Assembly: GCF_949628215.1 (NCBI RefSeq)
Contig: NC_134277.1
Span: 26,363,179-26,427,178 of the forward strand
Origin: Phalacrocorax aristotelis
Lineage: Eukaryota; Chordata; Aves; Suliformes; Phalacrocoracidae
Reading direction: 5' to 3'
DNA length: 64,000 bases
The notes beneath the pieces were generated by a model. It did not search any database. It was not told where the DNA came from and saw only the letters and a program-made list of their open reading frames with translations. How positions within the stretch are numbered: position 1 is the stretch's first letter; each line of letters begins with the position of its first letter. A program made the position numbers and the translations under genes. This document shows, piece by piece, positions 11,601-36,100 of the stretch.

Positions 11601-14600
11601 AAAAGAACCTCTGTAACCAAGTATTTTAGGTATGAGTATTTGCCTAATTTATCTTCTAATTGTTTCTACCTCCCTGGAAATAAAAATATAGGACCATAAC
11701 ACATTTTACTATCTTCCACAGAACTTACTTAAACAAAAAAAAAAACTCAGTTTTGGAACACAAAAGGTTTTTTTCTGCTGAAGACTAAGCCTACAGTGAA
11801 AAATCATACTGGCATACATTTATGGCAGACAACACCATATATAACTACACACTAGTATATTCTGCAGTGCTTCCAGAAGAGCTTTATATTTTACTGCTTG
11901 TGGTTGTACTGACATACTGAATTACATCCCAGGCCACCTTCCAGTGCAATGCTTTATGATGAATTTATACAGGGCATTAAGGGTGGCTGATCCCGCAAAC
12001 TGGGAACTATGGAAACAACATGCTGTCAGTCTCTCTATTATACTTTCTCCCCACCCTACCCCTCCCCCCATTTTTTTTTAATGCTTCTTAAAATTCTGGT
12101 GTTCTTCCTATTTTTTCTCTCCTATCTTTCTCCATCATTACTGCAGCGGTTCTCATGACCATCTTAAAAACAGACCATTTTCCCATCTATGCTTCCAGGC
12201 CAAAGAACTTCTAGAATTAATGCAACTGTTGCTGTGTCCCCATTATGCCAGTAAATGAATTTTGGCATGGGTCTTGGTTGGTTTGAGACTGTGTTATTCA
12301 GCCCAAATCACCCTTGAGCTACATCTGCTTCTTTCTAATTTTGTGTGTTAATACGAAAATGTATATTCTGTCAGAAAAACCTATATACTGTAGAACAAGC
12401 TTCAGTTCAAAAGCTAGTTTGTCAGCAATAAAGTGGCAGCTATGATAATGGCAGTTTACACAGAATAATCTCTGTCTCAGAGAAGCCTTTTGGTATTCAG
12501 TTTCATTGTATTAAACTACTCAGAAGAAAACTCTTCAATTACCAAATACTTTATAAGAGTAACTACTAAATAAGAAAAAAGCAATGTGACATTTAATAGT
12601 CATAAATTCCCTGCTTGCTACTAAATAGTGTAATGCAGATAAACCTTACATTTAATCCTTTCTTCCAATGTCCCCCGAAGAAACACTGATAAGCCTTCCA
12701 CCCATTCCACCACACTGATGCAGCTATTGTTGTCTCTATCAAAAGTGCGGAACACTGAGAAGTATATTAGATGAATTTTAAATATATATAATAGAGAAAC
12801 ACAAACAAATATTTTCTTAAATTCAATGGAAGTATAAAAACATTTTTTTCTAAAGATGTTTCTCTGCTTTCATCGAGGTGCGATTACCATTCTTGAATCT
12901 TTCTAAGCCATGACAATGAAGGGGATTTTGCCCCTCAGTCTGCTGATCTTCCACTCCAGGATCCTGCTGGGATAAGACATTTTGTTTCATCTGTTGCTTT
13001 CCTGACTGAAATACAAAAAGTATACTTCCATGCAGACATAGTCCAAATAAGCCAATATCCCTTTCCCTAACGCAATTTGCATATAGAAGAGGATGTTAAT
13101 TACTAGGTTTTGTCTTAAAAAGAATATTGGAGAAAGTAATCCTAGAATTAGTACCCAAGTGTTTTAAATATACAAAGAAAAACCTTCTCCTGTCTTTTAT
13201 GTACCAAGATCTTTTTTTTTTTATCCCTTCCCTGAAACAAGAAGCTTTCAGTCTTGCAGCTTCACTATTCATTCAGCCTGTAATATAGTACTTAAAATCC
13301 AAGATATAATTCAAGGCATCAACTAACATCTTTTACTAATTCATATTTTAGAACGTTGATCAGTAAGTTGGCTACAGGAACACCTCTACACGCAGAGCCA
13401 AGCATTTCGGAATTGGGAAACAATAACTTTGCTTTTGCAACTGAAATCAGCCCCCTTGTATGTAAGCATTAAGATTTCAAAGAATGTGTCCACGTAAGGC
13501 ATTTTCCAAGACACACTGTTGCATAAAATGGCATTTGAATACCCCCTCTGCTAGAGAGTGGGAGAAAGTTGAACCAAGTGGTGGCTCTTGGTGGCCTGAG
13601 ACTGAAAAGAAGGGCAGGGTCATGCCTCCTCCACATCCTCCTCTAGACACCTGTACACCAGAGATCATTCATGCAGCTTTCACGGTAACTGCAGATGTGG
13701 CTTTCATGTTAATCTGTGAAATCACTGCATTTTCAAGGGGTTATTTGGCTCATTACTTCCATATCCCTGTACAGTCTGCCTAGTCCCTTCAGTGCTGTTC
13801 ACAGCACCTCTATTCCAGAAGTCATCCACTCTAGCAGAATGCCTTTCTTGGACCTCCAAGACCGAGACAGACCTGTCCACCAGCGGCCGTGACTGCAGCT
13901 CATGGTGGAACCACCGGAGAAGAGAGGAAAGTGACACCATGCTGCCCCCTTCTGTCACGACACTGCAGTGACTGGGAAAGAAACAGGATAGCCCTACAAC
14001 TGCCTCTGGCTGGTCTCCCTCGTACAAGAGCGTGAGCTATCCTGAACTAGAGGAAAACTATTCTGCATAAAGAAAAAAAGGATACCTTATATGCAGCAGC
14101 TCCTGAGCATAACTCCTCCTTTTCTGTCCTTACAGGGATGAGGAGGTGGCACTACTTTGCCTAGGCATGCTCAACGGGTCAACAATGTAAAACTAAAATC
14201 TTACGTCTTTTTAGACTGATGAGTCTCACCTCTGTCCATGATCATGTCATCTGTCATGCCGAACGCGCTGTGCAGAGTGTCTCTGAACATGTTACGGTCA
14301 AAGCCGACCGCAGCAAAGCGGTTGCTGGACTCGGCCACCAGTGTGTCAAAGAGCTTGACGAGACATTCCACTTCGCTTTTATTAACTGCCCAGTTGAAAC
14401 ACAAGCGACCACATTTTAGAACTTGGTAAAACACATGCCAGGCACAGGGAAGCTACAGGGCCTGGACACCTCAGGTGTCAACCGTTAAAAAGACTGCCCC
14501 ACACACCCCCGTACCCCCTGTTCTAAGCAGTGGCGGGAGGTGACCCCCTTTTGGGGGTGGGGTGGGTTGCGAATAGGGCCATGGAAAGAGCACAGGGGAC

Positions 14601-15183
14601 AAGGGGAGGCAGCTGGGAGCAGTGGATGCCCCTCATGCAGCGGTGGAGGCATAGCAAGCACGGGGGCCACACGCCGTGCCGGGATGGGGGAGCCTGCTGC
14701 CCGCAGACTCACTCAGCGCTTGGCGGATCGCCCCCAGACTCACTCACTCACAGCATTTGGCGGATCGCCCCCAGACTCACCCACTCACAGCGCTCGGCGG
14801 ATCGCCCCCAGACTCACCCACTCACAGCGCTCGGCGGATCTCCCCCAGACTCACTCACTCACAGCGCTCGGCGGATCGCCCCCAGACTCACCCACTCACA
14901 GCGCTCGGCGGATCTCCCCCAGACTCACTCACTCACAGCGCTCGGCGGATCGCCCCCAGACTCACCCACTCACAGCGCTCGGCGGATCTCCCCCCGGACT
15001 CACTCACTCACAGCGCTCGGCGGATCCCCCCCAGACTCACTCACTCACAGCATTTGGCGGATCCCCCCCAGACTCACTCACTCACAGCATTTGGCGGATC
15101 CCCCCCAGACTCACTCACTCACAGTGCTTGGCGGATCGGGCCAGCAAGTCCACCAGCTGCTGCTGCTGCCTCTTCCTGCTCAT
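8672..15183 (-). CDS. CLXN: Calaxin-like EF-hand protein (CLXN/EFCAB1 family), complete
   Basis: Five minus-strand exons join in frame: 15123-15183, 14230-14385, 12650-12754, 10952-11103 and 8672-8791, giving 197 residues (human calaxin about 211). Calaxin is a Ca2+ sensor of axonemal outer-arm dynein in motile cilia and sperm. Three EF-hand loops are visible: residues 78-89 (weak, Ser where Gly is usual), 114-125 (canonical [12 protein letters not shown]) and 159-170 ([12 protein letters not shown]). [38 protein letters not shown] and [11 protein letters not shown] match calaxin closely. The start has a strong Kozak context and an X-box 29 bp upstream. The protein ends DIKVHQP, shorter than human; an AAG|GTACAT donor could extend it. 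Intron 4 has a GC donor. The exon 1 donor is amplified as a minisatellite. It may be a paralogue rather than the human 8q11 orthologue. Confidence 0.92.
8792..10951 (-). other. Calaxin-like intron 4
   Basis: A GC-AG intron ending TTTTGTAG before exon 5. It has no recognised repeat or gene. Several small ORFs here (for example at 9127-9822) have no family features. Confidence 0.75.
10950..10951 (-). other. Non-canonical GC splice donor, calaxin-like intron 4
   Basis: Exon 4 must end at ATG (10954-10952) to join GACTATGATCAC of exon 5 in frame. The intron then begins GCAAGT, the usual form of a GC-AG intron. No GT site nearby keeps the frame. Confidence 0.85.
11104..12649 (-). other. Calaxin-like intron 3
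   Basis: AT-rich intron with a GTAAGG donor (12649-12644) and a purine-interrupted acceptor CTTTCAAAAAG before exon 4. No repeat or gene was recognised. Confidence 0.75.
12755..14229 (-). other. Calaxin-like intron 2
   Basis: A GTGAGA...CAG intron. ORFs at 13477-14027 are unsupported as genes. Nothing else was recognised. Confidence 0.75.
14386..15122 (-). other. Calaxin-like intron 1, mostly minisatellite
   Basis: A 737-bp intron from the GTGAGT donor at 15122 to the acceptor GGGCAG at 14386. More than half of it is the 37-bp tandem repeat at 14704-15137. The remainder (14386-14703) is GC-rich and has no recognised feature. Confidence 0.88.
14704..15137. repeat. 37-bp minisatellite carrying a 5' splice site in every unit
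   Basis: The core GGCGGATC on the plus strand starts at 14722, 14759, 14796, 14833, 14870, 14907, 14944, 14981, 15019, 15056, 15093 and 15130. The spacing is 37 bp, with one 38. The unit at 15130 is inside calaxin exon 1. Read on the minus strand, each unit gives GATCCGCC(A/G)A, then GC(A/G)CT or TGCT, then GTGAGTGAGTGAGTCTGG and a run of G5-G8: the end of exon 1, its donor and the first intron bases. The farthest unit (14704-14722) has lost one GTGA. The array overlaps the exon by about 15 bp. Confidence 0.97.
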
Positions 15184-17904
15184 GGCGGCGGCCCTGCTGT
15201 CCCCTGACACCGCTGCCCTGGCAACGTGGGCGGGCGGGCCTGGTGGTGCGGCCAGACTGTGCCGCTTGGTCACACTGGCAGGCCATACATACATATATAT
15301 ATGTATATATAGGCACAATGAAGAGACATTTTTATCATACATTAAAAATGAGCAGTCGTATCAAAGAAAATAACTGGATGTCAAACTTCTAAAAATGTTT
15401 CTGGAAAGAAGACGTAAAAATTAAGTGCTACATACAATACTGTTTGTTCATCTGCTGTTGGAAGACAGAAGTCTATTAAAACAGACTTTTATTCCCGCAT
15501 TGCTCACTTTCTGCTTTGTCCCACTGATCAGACGTGGAAGACGCCTATAGGTTGCCTGGTGGCACCTGAAACCCACCTCATGTACTCAGCCTGTCCAGCT
15601 CGGGAAAGCTGAAGGGCTGTGACCAGGCTTTTTCTTCAGGAAAAAAACAGATGCAAGACGAGTCACAGCACATTTGTTAACGTATTGGAAACAGAAACAT
15701 TTCACTGTCAGTGTTAAAGCAGCTTTGTTGTGAACTGGCAAAGCCCCGTGAGCAGCTACACACCTTCCGAGGCATGACAGCAGCATTTGAAGCACACAGG
15801 TGACCAGAACAATAGTTATATTCAGACAATTAAAATGACATATTGGCTTATGTATTTGGAAGACTGGGGCTCTCATTTCCATTTTTATTTCTTTTTGTTG
15901 CAGGTAGTTGTTGAAAAGTCAAATAAGCACAGAGCATTTATGCTATGATTCATTACAAGTTCTTTTACCAAAACTGCAATACCACAACTTAAAAAGAAAA
16001 CAACCCCAGCAAAACCAAACACAAACCCCAAAACAAACCCCTGCTGTACACTGTATCTTGCTTTTATTTTAACCTCACTGACAAAACAGCATCTAGAATT
16101 GGTAACATCAAGCCCAATAGATTAAAGTTTTGATCAAAATATTGTTACTATGGGCTAGAGGGACATTGCTGCAACTCAATGGTTCTATTTTCCCAAGAAC
16201 TGAACTTGAAGTCAATTCCTCTGGAGAATGGCAATACAAAATAATCTTTCTCCCCCAGTTTTTAGTTATTGTTTGCAGACTAATAATCAAGGTCTTAAAT
16301 GTCTTGAAATTCTTGGTAATACAATATTTGAAACTTCAATATTTTGAAGTGTTTTTTTTGAAAATTTGAAACTGCAATAGAGGTAAGTTCTAAGTTAGCA
16401 CCTGTGAAATGAAAAAAGGGGTGGATCAAGAGTACAATCAGTAGCTGACCCTCAAGATGGACGGGCAGTTTCTAAAGGCTAACAGGAGGCCCAGCAATGG
16501 GTACTTCAGTGGAAAAGATAATGAGAATTTCATGTAAAAACTAAAATCGAATGGTTGCTTGTGTTTTCTTGTGTGCACATTTAATTTACAAAAGCTTTTT
16601 TTTCAATTTCTAAAGCAACTAATGTAAAGTAAAACAGCTTCATGATTTAGGTCAACATTCCGTAGCCCTCAAGTACAAAAATATAAATACAAACTGTTTA
16701 AACAGTATTTTTAATGAGATTCCGGCAGTAGTTTTTTTTTTTTTTAAATCTAACAAGACACATCACGTAACAGGTCTGCCACTGAACTTGCTTAAGAGCA
16801 AAATCAGCTTCAATATGAAGCTGTTAAGGTATCAAAACCCTGCTTTTTACATGCTAAATATCTTCAGCAAGTGTGCACTTAAACACAGCAATGAACTTAA
16901 CTATAAGAATAACTAAATACATACATGAAACTCTGCGTGTGGAATAAAATTCATAGAACTGGTTACAACAAACGATTACCTGTATTTCATTAATTTAAAA
17001 ATGGTACAAATCATGCAAAACAATTCTAAAGATAATGCAAAGAAAGCTACCAGTGTTTGCAAGAAGTGTTCAACTAAACCAAAATTACATTAAATGAAAT
17101 ACGCATATTTACTAGCAAAGATCTATCGCCATTTCAAAGAAGCAGAGGTAAAATCTTCAGGTTTTTAATGTCAGTTATACTGCAAAATGTCATTGCTTTT
17201 GCTTAATGCAGAAGCACATGCTTAGAAGCCCAAAACTGCTTATTCAGGAAAAGCCTGCTGACAATAGTTCTGACTTCCCTAGAATCAGAGATGCTGCACG
17301 GATTAAAAACAGCAGAGATTTGCAAGAATCAAAGGCCAAGGCACCCTATTCAGTTAGCCAAAATGGTAGCATTCCCTTTCTCATAAGCATGTAGATGGTA
17401 ATGGGGCAGATGAAAAACATTTCTACAAAGGCAGCATTTTATATGTATCATTAATTTCCCACTTCATAAACGCCATTAGCAGACACCAGCTTGTAATAGT
17501 TTACGTATAATATTAACCTGCAGGATGAACTTAGGATTTTATTCGTCCTGATTTACAAATAAAGACTATTACTAATGCTTTAAAAGACTACTTTTACTAC
17601 CTAAAAAATTTAACTCTTATTTTCCAATATTTTACACCTCAGCTGGACTACCGTCTCATATTGTTTCAAACATCTAACACTGCTTACTGGAATTTTATAA
17701 AAGTTGTACCTCATGTATTAAGCAGCAGGCAATAACAATGGTCTTTACCAGCACACTGCATCTGGCTGGCTACTGAAAGATAAGGAAAATTTCTAAAACA
17801 CAGGAAAACTCATGCAGTTTGGTAAAGGTTGCTGTTATTTCACAGTTTAAGTTTCCTTTAGTCATTGCACTTCTGTTGATAGTCTTGGGTTTTTTTTTTA
17901 AATA
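15184..17904 (-). other. FAM133B 3' UTR and FAM133B-calaxin spacer
   Basis: AT-rich sequence between the FAM133B stop (17905) and the calaxin start. Minus-strand AATAAA hexamers at 17538-17543, 16063-16068 and 15488-15493 are candidate FAM133B poly(A) signals; I cannot say which is used. A short TA-rich tract at 15285-15310 and a CCCCAAAACAAA-type low-complexity stretch at 15999-16041 are present. No gene was seen. Confidence 0.6.
15212..15225. promoter_or_regulatory. X-box upstream of the calaxin-like gene
   Basis: GCTGCC CT GGCAAC is an imperfect inverted repeat 29-42 bp before the start codon. It has one perfect RGYAAC half-site and a left half that departs from GTNRCC at one base. X-boxes near the start are a hallmark of RFX/FOXJ1-driven motile cilia genes, which fits calaxin. 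Confidence 0.6.
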
Positions 17905-32643
<14,739 letters not shown>

Positions 32644-33130
32644 GGTGCCGCCGACACCCTGCGCCGCCGCCCGCCCACCGCCGCCTCGGCCCAACGCAGG
32701 GCCCCTTCCCCGCGCCGGGGAAGCCGCGCCACAAGCGCCCCGGCCCTGCTCGGCCCCGAGCGGCCGCCGAGCTGCGGGGAGCGGCGATGGCGGCGGCCGC
32801 GCAGCGCCGCCTGCCGGGGCCGCGGCACCACCACGGCCAGAGCGGCCCCTCGGCGCCGGCGGGTGGCGGCCGTCAGCGCCCCGCCTCGGTCCCGCTCGGC
32901 TCCGCTCCGCTGCGCGGAGGCGGTGGACGGGGCGGTCGGGAGAGGAAGGGCGGGAGGGGGAGCGCTAGTGCGGGGCGTCGGTTGGGGCGGTAGCGATGGC
33001 GGGGGGCCGTCGGCGGCCGCGGGGCGGAGGGCGGCGGTGAGGGGCCGGCGGGCGCCCGTCAGGGGCAGCGCCCCGGCCTGCCGGCGGGGAGATAACGTGG
33101 CCGGCCTTCGTGGGGGCAGCGGAGGGTAGC

Positions 33131-36100
33131 GGGGGGGACATCACAGGGAAAGGTGCGCTGGTGTGCTCGGGCAAGGGGCCCCGGGGGGGCTCGGCAACAG
33201 ACATCCCAGGAGGGGACAGAATTTCTTTATGAGGCTTTTTTCTCCTCTTGATCTGCCGAGTGGTCGGTTACAGGTGGAGCTGCGGTGTTTCCTTTTCCCT
33301 TTTCCTTCAGCAGGTGCATAGCCTAAGGTATTATGAAATAGCAGCCTGTCCTGGCATAGAATTCAGTGAAATGGGGCTCTATTTGGAAAAAAAAAAAAAA
33401 AAAAAAGAAAAAAGTGCATATTCAACACTCGTTAGCTATCTGCCCTGCAAAATAAAGAACACTGTAATATTGACCAGGCTAACATTGCATTAATTTGATG
33501 CAAATGCTAAAAGAAGCCTGGGATCTACTAATTTGGAATTTCAGTCATCCTTTTCTTAAAGTGCTGCGACTAAAAATGACTCCACGTTTTTTAGCTTTGT
33601 AAAAATGAAGAGAAGTAATTACATATTAATACTTTAATCATAGAAAGCACAAATGAGTTTTGTTTCTGAAATGCTATGTATATCATATTTAGCAACAGCT
33701 GGAAAAATGGATGAGTCCACAGGAATTTGTGATACCAAGATATTTAGTAAAACCAAGAGCAGGCTGTGTGGAACTAGAAGAAAACTAACATGGTAACAAC
33801 TCCAGAATTGCAAGTAAAATGTGCACAATCGCAATAAAATTTACTGCTGAAAATGGTAAGATAGCGCGTAAGCGGAGGGATAACTAATTCCTTGGAAAAT
33901 AGTTGTTATGTTCTAAAAGGAGGATGGCTGCTTTGGAAACGCATCAGGCTGAAGTTCTCACTGAGCTGCCTGTGATGCTGGAGAAGTACGTTGAAGACAT
34001 AAGAAACAAACTGCATTAAAATATATACAAAATAAGATTAGGAGTGTTACTAAATACATTGTGATACCCCTTTTGTGATGCATGGTGATGTCCTCACCCT
34101 GAACACGTTTCAGATTTGGGCTGTTTTGGAGTACTCCCACGCAGTCCAGTTTCCAGTGACTAATGCCACCGCACTGCACCCGTGCAGGATGTCCCTAGCG
34201 CCGCTGCAGCCCTTGGCAGTCCGTCCCTGCACTGACATGGTGGTAGGACGGCAGGTCTCCATGGACTTCGGCTCAGCTGCAGCAGCGAAGGCAGTATCTA
34301 AGTTGCGGCAAGTCTGCCAGGACAGAATTGCTTTTCAGAAACAATCTGACCAAATTTGAATGGGGAGAGTTTATTCATCCAGTGCTTTGCCTGTGAGGCT
34401 CTGGTGGCTTTGAGCTGGTGTCTGGTGCCTGGAAATACAAAGACTTGGCATCGCAGGAGGCTGGGAGCTAGGAGTCCCTCCCACCCTGTGCAGGCAGTGG
34501 GGAGGAGGGACTCCTCCGCTGGGCATGCTGAAGTGTTTTAATTAGACTCCCATTAGCTTTTCTTCCTTGGCTGCAAAGGAGGTTTGGGAGTCAGGCCAGA
34601 CAATTCAGCCAGCTAAATCAGATGTCTAAAAATGGATGAAAATACTTAGAGAAAGGACCTCTTTGTGACAGGAGACTGAAAGATGACCTTGTTTATCGAA
34701 GGGAGAAAAAAAAAAAAAGGCAACAACTGATGGGTGTAAAATGGGGAAAGTTACAGACAAAATCTTGCTTCCCATGCATCAGTAAATGGCAGGCAAATGA
34801 TAGGAAAGACAACGCATTTACATATTTTAAAACGAACATTTGTTTCTATGGTGCTAATAAGCATGTGACATCTAGTGTCATTAGATAATTTTGAGGTGAA
34901 GAGGATGAGAACATTTATGTGAATAATGAGAAGAGTAACATTTGTGCTTATTTCTACAAGGTCCTTAGTATTTTTGCTTAATGGATTTTGGTTTTAATTT
35001 TCTCTTCCATAATTGGGTTTTATGAAGTTCATGCAGGGGGTAAGTCACCTTCTCAGAGATGAGGGCTAGGAAGAAAATTCCCATGTGAAGAATTCGTTCC
35101 ATAATTGTCCACAGTTAGATTTTTCTTCTGTGGTACCTTGCCCTGGGCACTGTCAGAGATGAACCACTGGGTAGTATTCAGATCCGTATGGTAGCTCTTA
35201 CATAATCTGTTAAAGACTGTAATGATTTTTTCCCCTTTTCACAATGCATTAGCTATGGCTAATATGGGTATTTATGACACTGATTTCTGCTCGGCCACAG
35301 GCCTCACTGCAGTTGATTTTGTGTCTGATACTGGCTGGACTGCTGCTTGTAATCCTATAATGTGCTTAAGGACTAATTTGGAATGCCACATAATGTAAAG
35401 GTAGATGCTGATTTTATTTAATGCTGCATCATATCTGCAGTGTATATAACTATGTTTTGTAAAGGACTTTCATGGGCCCTTACATTTTCTAGGGGCAGTA
35501 CAATGTTTTGGGTGTAAGTTATACAAAGTGTATAGCCTTTGTGGCTTTGGGGTCTGGCTAGCTTTGCAGTCATTTCTGTCTAGAGCTTCCATTAAGAAAC
35601 TGAAATCTGTTTGGATGCTTGAGCTAATAGTTTTTAGATTCCTTCGTCTGGTGGCTCATTGGGGGCCTTGTTAGTAGAAACTACTTGTATCCTGCTCTAA
35701 AGAGCACTTAATGATCTTTACAATAAGCTGAAGCTTTGAGTTGTTTTGATGAGGACCTTTTGGTTGGTTAAGAGCGAAGACAGAAAATATGTATCTGGTT
35801 TTAGAGTTTGACGATGTGTCATTTTGTGTTTGACTCCAAGCATGCACTTTTACCATTTCTGCATACCCAGAAATGTTACTAGTCATGTTTAGAGCCAATC
35901 AAGAAAAAACAGTCAATAGATAAAAGTGTGCTCAGATTCTTAAAAGATGGAAGGTGAAAGCAGCAGAATTTTTTAGGAATACATAAATACTGTACATGTT
36001 AGTGCAACATTTGGATGAAGTAACATTTGGGGAAAATACTGTGTTTCATGAGTGACCAAGAGCCATTATAGTGGAATTAAAGTGCAATTTGCCTAAACCA

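Noticed and set aside
14704-15137. CRISPR-like array
   Set aside because: Units are contiguous with no unique spacers, and the genome is vertebrate. It is a minisatellite.
14530-15392. Three overlapping long plus-strand ORFs (225-277 aa) with repeated [14 protein letters not shown]-like peptides
   Set aside because: They are the 37-bp minisatellite read in all three frames; its plus strand happens to lack stop codons. The array belongs to calaxin intron 1 on the other strand. No start context or family match.
33387-33406. A20 run as a retrogene poly(A) tail
   Set aside because: The sequence before it shows no coding homology I recognise and no target-site duplication was found; treated as a simple A-run.
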